From: Armatimonadota bacterium
GTDB taxonomy: Bacteria > Armatimonadota > Chthonomonadetes > Chthonomonadales > Chthonomonadaceae
Reading direction: 5' to 3'
Assembly (NCBI GenBank): GCA_028871815.1
Contig: JAGWMJ010000017.1
Span: forward strand, 1 to 43,768
DNA: 43,768 nucleotides
The notes beneath the pieces are model-generated. The model saw only the letters and a list, made by a program, of their open reading frames with translations. It made no database searches and was not told where the DNA came from. Of this stretch, positions 33,626-41,247 are shown one piece after another (positions within the stretch are counted from its first letter, which is position 1; each line of letters starts with the position of its first letter). The position numbers and the translations under genes are program-made.

Positions 33626-34054
33626 ATGCCCACAACCGCCGCGGCTATCCTGGATCTACGAGGGCTGCAGCCATGGAGCGACCCGTTTCTGGCGAGACTG
33701 GCCGATGTGAAGATCGCGCCATCGGTCATCCTGGCAAGCGGTGTCGTGCTGGGTGAGCTGACCGCACAACCCGGTACATACGGCGCTTACGGCGCGCAGC
33801 ATATCGACGGCACCCAGATCCCGAAAGGGATTCTGGCTTACGATGTGCAGACCGACGCCGGCGGCAGCATATCGCTCACCGGGCTCGTGGCGCCGTTCGG
33901 CGTGCCGGCGCCGACGGTTCAAAGCGTGGGTATGTACTACACCGGCGTCTTCGCCTGCTCCGAACTCACCGGCATGGATGCCAATGCGCTGGCCGTCCTC
34001 GGCGGCCACCTGATCTCCGGCGATCTCACCTCCGGCGTCGTCTGTATCGGCTAG
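33626..34054 (+). CDS. Head decoration protein, short paralogue
   Basis: The 142-residue protein resembles gpD-like decoration proteins: SGVVLGELTAQPGTYGAY, GILAYDVQTDAGGSISL and a C-terminal TGVFACSELTGMDANALAVLGG. Such trimers clamp the expanded capsid. It is similar to the next gene over both ends, so the pair arose by duplication. It has no signal peptide and no membrane segment. The ATG at 33626 follows the protease gene by 3 bp. Confidence 0.65.
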   Translation: MPTTAAAILDLRGLQPWSDPFLARLADVKIAPSVILASGVVLGELTAQPGTYGAYGAQHIDGTQIPKGILAYDVQTDAGGSISLTGLVAPFGVPAPTVQSVGMYYTGVFACSELTGMDANALAVLGGHLISGDLTSGVVCIG

Positions 34055-34120
34055 CCGGCCCAGGTCATCGCCGCCTGCCCGGCGGCTGGTCGACCACTTT
34101 CTCAATCTGCGAGGAGCAAT

Positions 34121-34846
34121 ATGCCTGTTTCTGCCTCCACCACATTCACCAATCTCAAACTGGAGCCGTTCATGAGCCCGGATTTGGCTCGCGAGCAGAC
34201 GGTGGCCCTGGGGCCCTCGCTCAGCCTCCCTCGCGGCACCGTGCTCGGCGAGGTCACGCCGGTGCAGACGGTGACGATCAGCGGCGCGCCGACGGGCGGA
34301 ACCTTCACACTCTCGTGCAGCGGCCTCGCCACGGCGCCCATCGCCTATAACGCCACCTCGACTGCCGTACAGGCCGCACTTTCAGCCCTCGGTGTGCTGA
34401 ACGCGGTCGCCGTGAGCGGCAGCGCCGGAGGGCCGTGGTCCGTGACGCTCTACCCACCGGCAAACACCATCTTCCCAACGCTTTCGGCAAGCGGCGCCGG
34501 GCTTACCGGCGGCACAAGCCCGGCCGCCGCCGTCGCCTGGGCCTCGCCCGGCTACACATCGTGGGGAATCTACCGCTCCTATGCATCCGCCAACACCGAT
34601 GGCAGCCAGGTGGCGAAGTGCCTGCTGGCATACGATGCACAGACCGATGCGGCCGGCAACATCACGCTCTCCGCATCCGCCCTGCAGGCAGGCGGCGAGT
34701 GGGGTGAAACCAGCCTCGGCGCGCCGGCGTGGTTCAGCGGCATCTTCCGGTGCGAGGAGCTAAGCGGACTGGACGCCACAGCGCTCGCCGCGCTGGACGG
34801 CAGCCTCATCGAGGGAACCGTGACGCAGGGGATCGTACGTCTGTAA
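34121..34846 (+). CDS. Head decoration protein with inserted beta domain
   Basis: This 241-residue protein shares its ends with the preceding gene: RGTVLGEVTP near residue 38 and LLAYDAQTDAAGNITL, SGIFRCEELSGLDATALAALDG at the C-terminus. Between them, at about residues 47-140, lies an extra domain (TFTLSCSGLATAPIAYNA, TAVQAALSALG, WSVTLYPP) resembling the small beta-sandwich repeats of surface and virion proteins. The insert would be displayed outside the capsid and may bind glycans or cells; that is inference. A GAGGAG site lies before the ATG. Confidence 0.65.
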   Translation: MPVSASTTFTNLKLEPFMSPDLAREQTVALGPSLSLPRGTVLGEVTPVQTVTISGAPTGGTFTLSCSGLATAPIAYNATSTAVQAALSALGVLNAVAVSGSAGGPWSVTLYPPANTIFPTLSASGAGLTGGTSPAAAVAWASPGYTSWGIYRSYASANTDGSQVAKCLLAYDAQTDAAGNITLSASALQAGGEWGETSLGAPAWFSGIFRCEELSGLDATALAALDGSLIEGTVTQGIVRL

Positions 34847-34879
34847 GCGGCGCAGCCGCCAGGGAGGTTCAACAGCCGG

Positions 34880-35896
34880 ATGCCAGACTTTGTTTACCCC
34901 ACCAGCGCTGAGCTGGAAACGATTGCCCAGGACTATATGCCGCGCCTGATGGAGGAGCGGCCCATCTTCAACATCCTCCCGGTTCGCGCGGTGGATGCGC
35001 ACCTGCTGATGTGGGAGCAGATGGACAACTACCAGGGCCTGCAGCAGGTCCGCGGGCTGGACGGCGACGCCACGCGCGTCCGAAAGACCGGCATCAAGCG
35101 CTATCTGATGCAGCCGGGAGTCTATGGCGAGTTCGACAACATCGATGAACAGGAGCTGACAGCTCGCCGCGCAATGGGAAGCTTCGGCGGCCCGATCGAC
35201 ATCAGTGATCTGGTGCTGATGGCGCAGAGCAAGCTGCTGCAGCGCCGCCTGGACCGCATCGAGTCGATTGGATGGACGCTTCTTTCTGAAGGCACGTTCA
35301 GCGTGCCGGACGGCACGGGAAAGGTGCTGCACACCGATACGTTCGCGCTCCAGAGCTATACCGCCGCCACACCGTGGAACACCGCGGCCACGGCAGCGCC
35401 ACTGGCCGATCTGCGCGCCGTAAAGCTGATGCGGCGCGGCCATTCGGTAGATCTCGGCGCCGGCGCGCAAGCGTGGATGAACCAGACCACCTTCAACAAC
35501 CTGATCATGAACGACAATCCGAACGACCTGTTCGGACGCCGTACTGCGGGCCTGGCCACGATCAACAACCTGAAAGACGTGAACACCATCCTGAGCGGCG
35601 ATGCACTGCCGGAGCTGGCTGTGTACGATGCCGGCTACTTTGATGACAGCGGCGCCTTTCAGCTGTACATTCCCAATAACAAGGTGGTGGTGGTAGGGCG
35701 CCGTCCCGCCGGGCAGGTCGTCGGCGAGTACCGCATGACGCGTAATGCCAACAACCCCAACCTCGCGCCGGGACCCTATATGAAGGTGATTGATACCGGT
35801 GAGTTCAAGGTGCCGCGCTCGCTGCAGGTTCACGACGGGCACAACGGCGGGCCGGTGATCTACTACCCGGGCGCCATCGTGGTGATGAATGTCTAG
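34880..35896 (+). CDS. Major capsid protein (gpE family)
   Basis: The 338-residue protein has the pattern of the lambda gpE-type major capsid family: an N-terminal region with ILPVRAVDAHLLMWEQMDN, the middle FDNIDEQELTARRAMGSFGGP, a long helix ISDLVLMAQSKLLQRRLDRIESI, and the C-terminal P-domain with ELAVYDAGYFDDSGAFQLYIPNNKVVVVGRR and YYPGAIVVMNV. It forms the icosahedral shell, stabilised by the decoration proteins encoded just upstream. The frame is complete. A GGAGG site lies about 14 nt before the ATG. The next gene overlaps its end by 8 bases. Confidence 0.88.
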   Translation: MPDFVYPTSAELETIAQDYMPRLMEERPIFNILPVRAVDAHLLMWEQMDNYQGLQQVRGLDGDATRVRKTGIKRYLMQPGVYGEFDNIDEQELTARRAMGSFGGPIDISDLVLMAQSKLLQRRLDRIESIGWTLLSEGTFSVPDGTGKVLHTDTFALQSYTAATPWNTAATAAPLADLRAVKLMRRGHSVDLGAGAQAWMNQTTFNNLIMNDNPNDLFGRRTAGLATINNLKDVNTILSGDALPELAVYDAGYFDDSGAFQLYIPNNKVVVVGRRPAGQVVGEYRMTRNANNPNLAPGPYMKVIDTGEFKVPRSLQVHDGHNGGPVIYYPGAIVVMNV

Positions 35897-36197
35897 CGCG
35901 GTCGGCGAGGATGCCGGGGGCCCGATGGAGAGCCAAACGGCCGCCGCGGCAGAACGGCCTCACGCCGGTTCGCCGTCGGTCCGCATGCGCCCGCCGAGGT
36001 GGTATCGCGTGGTGCACACCGCCATCGGCTCGGGTGGCGGAGTCGGACCCTGGTTCGAGGGCGACGTCATACCGGCGAAGGCATTTTCGCCGTCGGAGGA
36101 GGGCGCAGCCGTTCGCCGGCGGCTGCTGGCGCTGGGCGCTATCGTGGAGGCCGCCGGTCCGCCGCCGAGGTCGGCCGAGGCATCCACGGATGGCTGA
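35889..36197 (+). CDS. Small phage head-region protein
   Basis: The 102-residue protein has an unstructured, Ala/Gly/Pro-rich N-terminus and a core RWYRVVHTAIGSGG, GPWFEGDVIPAKAF and RRRLLALGAIVEA. The last part resembles short phage proteins of unknown role that follow capsid genes. It overlaps the capsid gene by 8 bases and the next gene by 8 bases, which supports translation. No enzymatic motif is seen. Confidence 0.55.
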   Translation: MSSAVGEDAGGPMESQTAAAAERPHAGSPSVRMRPPRWYRVVHTAIGSGGGVGPWFEGDVIPAKAFSPSEEGAAVRRRLLALGAIVEAAGPPPRSAEASTDG

Positions 36198-36543
36198 CGG
36201 CGCCACCATCGTTCGGCAAGGCGAGATACGCGACTTGGTAGCCACGCTGACCGCGCCGGCCAACCTTCAGTTGGCCGGTACGCCGCTCTTCTTCCTCTTC
36301 GATGAGACCAACCAGCCGATCACTTCACCTATCGACTTTGTGGCCGGCCAGCCGGCAGCAACCGTGGCAGCCGGCCCTGCCGGCTCCATCCAGGTGAAGT
36401 ACACCATAGACTGCCTGAACAACCTCTGGCCGGCCGGCTACTACACCGGCAGCTTTCGACTTCAGGATACGTCCGGGCATATCCACGTCTGCGAGCTGAC
36501 CCTCTACATTGCGCCGGCGCCTAATCTTCCGTGGTCACCGTGA
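36190..36543 (+). CDS. Beta-rich phage structural protein
   Basis: The 117-residue protein is mostly beta strand (IRDLVATLTAPANLQLAGTP, GSIQVKYTIDC, GYYTGSFRLQDTSGHIHVCELTLYIAP). The plan suits an Ig-like or connector protein at the head-tail region, but I cannot name it. The ATG at 36190 overlaps the previous stop by 8 bases, so I prefer it to the longer frame opening at 35911. Confidence 0.55.
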   Translation: MADGATIVRQGEIRDLVATLTAPANLQLAGTPLFFLFDETNQPITSPIDFVAGQPAATVAAGPAGSIQVKYTIDCLNNLWPAGYYTGSFRLQDTSGHIHVCELTLYIAPAPNLPWSP

Positions 36544-36594
36544 CGAGGCGGCGGCAGGCTGCCGGCGCGCAGCGCGCAGCAGCAGGAGGCCGAT

Positions 36595-37038
36595 GTGGCA
36601 AGTTCCGATCTGATCCCGCAGCAGAAACTCATTCTGGAAGAGTTGAACCAGACGGCTGCAGACCCGCTGGCGCCGATGATCAAGACCATCTGGAACCTGT
36701 ACGCCGCGCATGCGGCCATCGCGCCCGAGCTGCAGTACCTGTACTCCAGGCGCCACTGCATCATCTACCTGCTGGGCCAAACCGCCGCCAATGTGGATGT
36801 TACGCTGGGAAGCGATCGGATTCTGCAGAGTCAGCAGTACGCCATGCTGCTGAAGATGGAGCAGCTGACGGATACCCAGATCGCCAGGATCCTTGCGCGC
36901 GCCCGTGCTCAGCGCGCCGCGGCAGCCGGCGGCATTTCGGCCACAGCGCCGGAGCAAGTATCGCCCGGTGGCGCGGACCCGGCCGATACCGCCTACAGCG
37001 GCGACCCACAAAAGCCGCTGCGTGCGCAGGATCTTTAA
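36595..37038 (+). CDS. Phage connector-region protein of unknown role
   Basis: The 147-residue helical protein (QQKLILEELNQTAADPLAPMIKTIWNLYAAH, YSRRHCIIYLLGQ, QYAMLLKMEQLTDTQIARILARARAQ) has a disordered C-terminus. Its place after the capsid gene suggests a head completion or connector function, as for small helical proteins in that position. The start is GTG, with AGGAGG 5 nt upstream; the ATG two bases earlier is out of frame. Confidence 0.55.
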   Translation: MASSDLIPQQKLILEELNQTAADPLAPMIKTIWNLYAAHAAIAPELQYLYSRRHCIIYLLGQTAANVDVTLGSDRILQSQQYAMLLKMEQLTDTQIARILARARAQRAAAAGGISATAPEQVSPGGADPADTAYSGDPQKPLRAQDL

Positions 37039-37068
37039 CTTCGGTCACGGCGGCGAAAGGCGAACCAT

Positions 37069-37407
37069 ATGGAGTCGCAGACACTGGCGGATACCACCGC
37101 GCAGGCGCTGAAACAGTTCGGCGATCCCACGGCAATCAATGGCCAGGGTGGCGCTACCGCTCTGTGGCAGCGAGCGGAAGCGGGGCGGATCAACCGGTTC
37201 ATCGAAGTGCAGAACCTCCAGTCGCCGGCCTACCTGGTTCACTTTCCAGCCTCGGCGCTCGCAGCGCCGTGGAACCTGAATGTGGGGAGCGAAATCGATT
37301 GGTCCGGCGTCGGCGTGACGGGAGTCTGCCGCGCCCTCGAGTTTCACTCGCTATCGGGCAGCGTGGTTTCGGTAACAGCCGTAGTGGTGTTGATCACGCG
37401 CGAATGA
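37069..37407 (+). CDS. Phage structural protein of unknown role
   Basis: The 112-residue protein has a helical start (TLADTTAQALKQFGDP) and beta strands after residue 40 (RFIEVQNLQSPAYLVHFPA, VTGVCRALEFHSLSGSVVSVTAVVVLIT). It lies in the head-to-tail connector part of the cassette. I recognise no family. The frame is clean and follows the previous gene by 30 bp. Confidence 0.5.
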   Translation: MESQTLADTTAQALKQFGDPTAINGQGGATALWQRAEAGRINRFIEVQNLQSPAYLVHFPASALAAPWNLNVGSEIDWSGVGVTGVCRALEFHSLSGSVVSVTAVVVLITRE

Positions 37408-37588
37408 GGTAAGCCCGCCCTGCGCTGTGGCGCAGATCCGACCCATCACCAGCGGATCGCTCCACTTCGGTTGAGATGAAGCCGCCGGTGTGTGTGTGTA
37501 CCGTAACGGGTACGCCAACCGGCCGGCGCCGCCGCCGTTTTCGGGCGCCGCAATGCCGCCGATTTTGTATCTCCAACCACAAGCAAAC

Positions 37589-38143
37589 ATGATAGAAACC
37601 ATCACGACACATCTCTTCGATCTTCTTGAGGCCGACGCTCAGCTCATCGCGGGCGGCAGCGCCTGGCCGGCGGGATTTGCCGGCGTCCGCCGGATTGCCA
37701 ATGGTGATGCCGCCACTGCCGGATGTGTGAACCTCTTTGATCACGTGGAGGATGCCGACTCCAACACTGCCCGTCCGGCCATCTATTGCGGCGCGAAAGC
37801 TCTTGAACTGGAAGACCGGTTGGAGAGCTGGTCGCAGAGCAGTCCGGTCGGGCGTACCGAGTACCGCCTCCTCACGATCCCGCTGATGCTTGTTTGCGCG
37901 GCTTCAGGATATCTGGATGCAAAACGCCAGCGCAATCAGCTGCTGGCAAACGTCCGTTCCATCATGATGGCCCATATGGTGGAACCGGGCTACTGGTTCG
38001 AGCAGACGGCGCCCGGTGCGGCGGCCGGCGGCGATTCGCGGGAAGTGCTGACCAGCAGCGCGGCCGGTGGCGGGGCAGCAGAGTCCGGCGCTGCATACCC
38101 TCTGGTTATCCGATACTCAATTCGGGCCGATAGCCCCGCATAG
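37589..38143 (+). CDS. Tail terminator-like phage protein
   Basis: The protein of about 184 residues starts with a helix (MIETITTHLFDLLEADAQL) and has a middle of the type RPAIYCGAKALELEDR, YRLLTIPLMLVCAASGYLDAKRQRNQLLANVRSIMM. This resembles tail terminator or tail completion proteins that cap the tail where it joins the head. An upstream ATG at 37553 is possible; I chose 37589 because the family-like helix begins there. It is the last phage gene. A tail tube, sheath or tape measure gene would be expected next, yet none follows. Confidence 0.5.
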   Translation: MIETITTHLFDLLEADAQLIAGGSAWPAGFAGVRRIANGDAATAGCVNLFDHVEDADSNTARPAIYCGAKALELEDRLESWSQSSPVGRTEYRLLTIPLMLVCAASGYLDAKRQRNQLLANVRSIMMAHMVEPGYWFEQTAPGAAAGGDSREVLTSSAAGGGAAESGAAYPLVIRYSIRADSPA

Positions 38144-38449
38144 CCCATCCCCTCCATGGCGGTTTGGGCCGGCAGGCATGCCGGATAGATGCTGCAGCCG
38201 GGCAGCCCGTCATGGGCGGCGAGCTGCCGATTCCGGGTCACCGATCTCCCTGGCGACCACGGTTTAGCGAACGGCGCAAGCGGCGCTCAACGGGAACCAA
38301 TCGGTGGGGTTGGCCGTCAACAAGTGGATGGCGGATCCGCAACCGCCATGGCCGAGCCGCCGTCGGCTCGGCGCCAACCACCCGCGGCGAACTAGCCCGC
38401 CGCCTCGTGCAGCGCCTTCCGTCTTTCAGGCTTGCAAGGGAGAAGAAGC
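38144..38449. promoter_or_regulatory. Upstream region shared by both FecR-like genes, copy 1
   Basis: No gene is seen here. The segment 38270-38449 is a diverged copy of 41125-41247. Both hold a 22-base identical stretch (38283-38304 and 41137-41158), GGCGGATCCGCA-CCGCC, CGCCTTCCG and the same ribosome binding region. The 5' region was therefore duplicated together with the gene. Confidence 0.5.
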
Positions 38450-40828
38450 GTGAAACCTGCGACACGATTCCGGGCCATCCGATGGCCGATCGCCACGGCT
38501 GCAGCCGTTCTAAGCGTCTCTGCAGTTGTTATCGCTTTGCACCGCGCGCCCGTGCGCGACAATGGGCCGGCGTTGGCCAGCCAGAACCCAAATCCAGGCG
38601 CCGACACGCAAGGGCCGGTGCGAATGGCACGATTCTCTAACAACGTCGGAGCCGTGATGTTCCGCCCGTCCTCCACCAATCTGTGGGCCACAGCTACCAT
38701 CAATCAGCCGCTCCGGCAGGGCGCGAGCATCTACCTGCAGCGCGGCGCCGATTCGGAGGTTCAGTTCGATGACGGCGCCGCGATGCGCCTGGGATACCAG
38801 GCTGCGGTAACGCTGCAGACCATGTACAGCGACTCGCAGGGCGAGTTTACGGAGCTGCGTCTCACCACAGGCGCCATGACGCTTCATCTGCGGCATGGCA
38901 ATTCGATCTACCAGGTAGACACGCCGTTCGCTTCGGTGCGAGCCGATGGTCCGGCGGACTTTCGTGTTGGAGTGGGCGCCGCATTGACGGTATCCGACTA
39001 TGCGGGCCGCGCGCAGGTTCAGTCCTCCGGCGGGAACCGCTGGGTCGATGCGGGTCAATCGGTGCGGTTGGGCGGCGCCGGCGCTGCGATCTCGCTGCAG
39101 TCCCGGCCTCGCAGCGACTCGTTCGATCACTGGTGCCGGCACAGAGACACCGTGCTCTATGGTGATCCGACCTCTGAACGTGTGCTGCCTTCCGACATTG
39201 CGCTGGTTTGCGGCAATCTGACGGATTATGGCAACTGGTACCACGACCCCAACTACGGCTCGGTCTGGCGGCCCATCGAACCGATCGGCTGGCGGCCGTA
39301 CCACTCGGGACGCTGGGTATGGGTGGCGCCGGTCGGTTGGACCTGGGTAGCCACTGAGCCGTGGGGCTGGGCGCCGTACCATTACGGATCCTGGGCATAC
39401 GAAGAGGGCGCATGGGAGTGGATTCCCGGTCCTGTGTACCAGTACTGGTCTCCCGCCGTGGTCAGCCTGAGCTACTACAGCGGCGGATACGCCTGGTGTC
39501 CGCTGGGCCCGTCCGAAGTTCGTTACCCCGCCGCCTTCAGTATCGGATTTAGTTCCGGCAACTGGGCGGTCGACTTCTCAATCGGCGGCGCCGGCAACTA
39601 CTATCCGTACGGCGGTGGGGCCTACTACACCGGCGATCCATGGAATACCGGCTATGTAAACCGCGTCACCAATATCAGTATCACCAACATCTACAACAGC
39701 CGTGCTGTTGCTGGCGCGTGGTACAACGGCGGTGTTTACCAGGGTGGCAGCGTGCCGACGGCTGGTTTCAACAGCGCGTACAACGGCCGGTTTATCCCAC
39801 AGAATGCGCGCTTTGCCGCCGGCGCGACTTTTGCCTCGGCAGCGGCATTCGGGGGTCGCGGTGTATACCGCGGTCTAAACGCCGGAAACGTAGCGCCGTT
39901 CAGCCAGGGCCGCATTATCGGAGCGCCACGCGCCGGATTCCAGCCGGTTTCGGGTCCGCGCGGCGGAGCTACGCTGGCATCGTTCTCGGCTTCACGTCGA
40001 ACGTTTGCCAGTTCACGGCCGTCGATGGTGCTGTCGCGCGGTGTCTACCGTGCAGCGCTGCCCTCTTCGGTAGCTGCGCTGTCGTCGCACCGTTATGCCG
40101 GCTCAATCCGCACCCTGCCGGCTCGCGTCGCATTCGGGCGCGCGCCAGGCCGGATAGTTGGTCGAACGGGCCGCACGCCTGGATTCGCTGGAACCGCGCG
40201 GAGTCCCGGGATGCCGGCGTTCGGGCGGAACGCCCGGCCGATGGGCTTTGGCGCGCGCCGCGCCGCGCCCGGCCATCCCGGTGTGCCGGCAAACGTGGCC
40301 GCGGCCCGCAGAAGCATGGGGTTTGGTGGTAACAGGGGCCGCGCCCCGGCATCGCATGCGTTCGGGAGGTTCGCACGGCCGGCGCCCGGCTCGCATGCGG
40401 GCAACCGGCCCGGTGTCGGCCGCAGGGCCAACCCGGCCGGCTTCGGTGCAAGGCGCGCTCCGGCAGCGGTCGGCGCCGCACGCCGGACTTTCGCCGGCGG
40501 GCGCCGCCCACAGTACCGGGCGCCATCGCGGCCTCAGTATCGCCGGCCATCGCAGCCTCGGTACCGGGCGCCATCGCGACCTCAGTACCGGCCGCAGTAT
40601 CGGCGGCCTTCGCGACCTCAGTACCGGCCGCAGTATCGGCGGCCATCGCGACCTCAGTACCGGCCGTCGCGGCCTCAGTACCGCGCGCCGTCGCGGCCTC
40701 AGTTCCGGCCGTCGCGGCCCCAGTACCGCGCGCCATCGCGGCCTCAGTACCGGCCGTCCCGGCCTCAATACCGGGCGCCATCGCGGCCTCAGTACCGCCC
40801 GCCATCGCGGCCACAGAAGCACCGCTAG
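38450..40828 (+). CDS. FecR/DUF6600-like envelope protein with RPQYR tail
   Basis: The 792-residue protein has a signal-anchor helix (about 10-32) and a FecR-like beta domain (about 55-205, DDGAAMRLGYQAAVTLQ and RLTTGAMTLHLRHGNSIYQVDTPFASVRADGPADFRV). A Trp/Tyr-rich DUF6600-type region follows (about 240-345, WRPYHSGRWVWVAPVGWTWV and EPWGWAPYHYG). The C-terminal 300 residues are Gly/Ala/Arg rich and end in about 110 residues of repeated RPQYRAPS-like units, very basic. The role is unknown; the domains suggest an envelope protein interacting with polymers. GTG 38450 was chosen because GGGAG lies 8 nt upstream. A close paralogue follows downstream. Confidence 0.75.
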   Translation: MKPATRFRAIRWPIATAAAVLSVSAVVIALHRAPVRDNGPALASQNPNPGADTQGPVRMARFSNNVGAVMFRPSSTNLWATATINQPLRQGASIYLQRGADSEVQFDDGAAMRLGYQAAVTLQTMYSDSQGEFTELRLTTGAMTLHLRHGNSIYQVDTPFASVRADGPADFRVGVGAALTVSDYAGRAQVQSSGGNRWVDAGQSVRLGGAGAAISLQSRPRSDSFDHWCRHRDTVLYGDPTSERVLPSDIALVCGNLTDYGNWYHDPNYGSVWRPIEPIGWRPYHSGRWVWVAPVGWTWVATEPWGWAPYHYGSWAYEEGAWEWIPGPVYQYWSPAVVSLSYYSGGYAWCPLGPSEVRYPAAFSIGFSSGNWAVDFSIGGAGNYYPYGGGAYYTGDPWNTGYVNRVTNISITNIYNSRAVAGAWYNGGVYQGGSVPTAGFNSAYNGRFIPQNARFAAGATFASAAAFGGRGVYRGLNAGNVAPFSQGRIIGAPRAGFQPVSGPRGGATLASFSASRRTFASSRPSMVLSRGVYRAALPSSVAALSSHRYAGSIRTLPARVAFGRAPGRIVGRTGRTPGFAGTARSPGMPAFGRNARPMGFGARRAAPGHPGVPANVAAARRSMGFGGNRGRAPASHAFGRFARPAPGSHAGNRPGVGRRANPAGFGARRAPAAVGAARRTFAGGRRPQYRAPSRPQYRRPSQPRYRAPSRPQYRPQYRRPSRPQYRPQYRRPSRPQYRPSRPQYRAPSRPQFRPSRPQYRAPSRPQYRPSRPQYRAPSRPQYRPPSRPQKHR
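40500..40825 (+). repeat. RPQYR-coding low-complexity repeat
   Basis: About 15 short units of 15-24 bp, based on CGGCCATCGCGGCCTCAGTA-like words, encode RPQYR and RPQYRAPS/RRPS variants. Copies are near identical in DNA as well as protein, so the tract is recent and likely to vary in length. Confidence 0.85.
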
Positions 40829-40856
40829 GCGGCAGCGGGATCGGGTAAGCCGAGCC

Positions 40857-40895
40857 TGCAAACGGGCCGGAGCATGCAGCTCCGGCCCGTTTGCA
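40857..40895. terminator. Strong hairpin terminator after FecR-like gene
   Basis: A perfect 17-bp stem (TGCAAACGGGCCGGAGC and its complement) encloses a 5-base loop ATGCA, 28 bp after the stop codon. The outer part of the stem gives a GTTTGCA end rather than a long T run. The hairpin should stop or protect the transcript. Confidence 0.7.
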
Positions 40896-41247
40896 TTGCA
40901 GCGTTTGATGTGCGCCGTAGATCGAAAGGAGCGCAGATTCCGATCAATCCGGCGCGCCCTCCGTAGTATTGGCTTGCAGACACGGTGGAGCGATCCGCCG
41001 GATCCAGCGAGTAAGCTGCCCGGCCGCGCCACCGCCGGCATTCCGGCATCGCACAGCGGTGCAGTCCGCGCCGTGTCATGGTCGCGCGGCGTCACGGTAC
41101 TCCCTGTGAATCGTCTCATAATTCGCGGCGTAAGCCGCGCTCAACGGGAACCAATCGGCTCGCGTAGCAGTCAGGAACATACGTGGCGGATCCGCAGCCG
41201 CCTCGTACAGCGCCTTCCGACTTTCAAGCCTGCAAGGGAGACGAAGC
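40896..41247. promoter_or_regulatory. Intergenic region between FecR-like paralogues, with leader copy 2
   Basis: The first 230 bases hold nothing I can name. From about 41125 the sequence repeats the leader of the first gene, including the identical 22 bases at 41137-41158 and the ribosome binding region GGGAG before the GTG. Shared regulation of both copies is likely. Confidence 0.5.

Noticed and set aside
41137-41185. Cobalamin riboswitch-like words (ACGGGAACC and AGTCAGGA)
   Set aside because: The order and spacing are wrong, AGTCAGGA is missing from the other copy of the leader, and no B12 gene is near.
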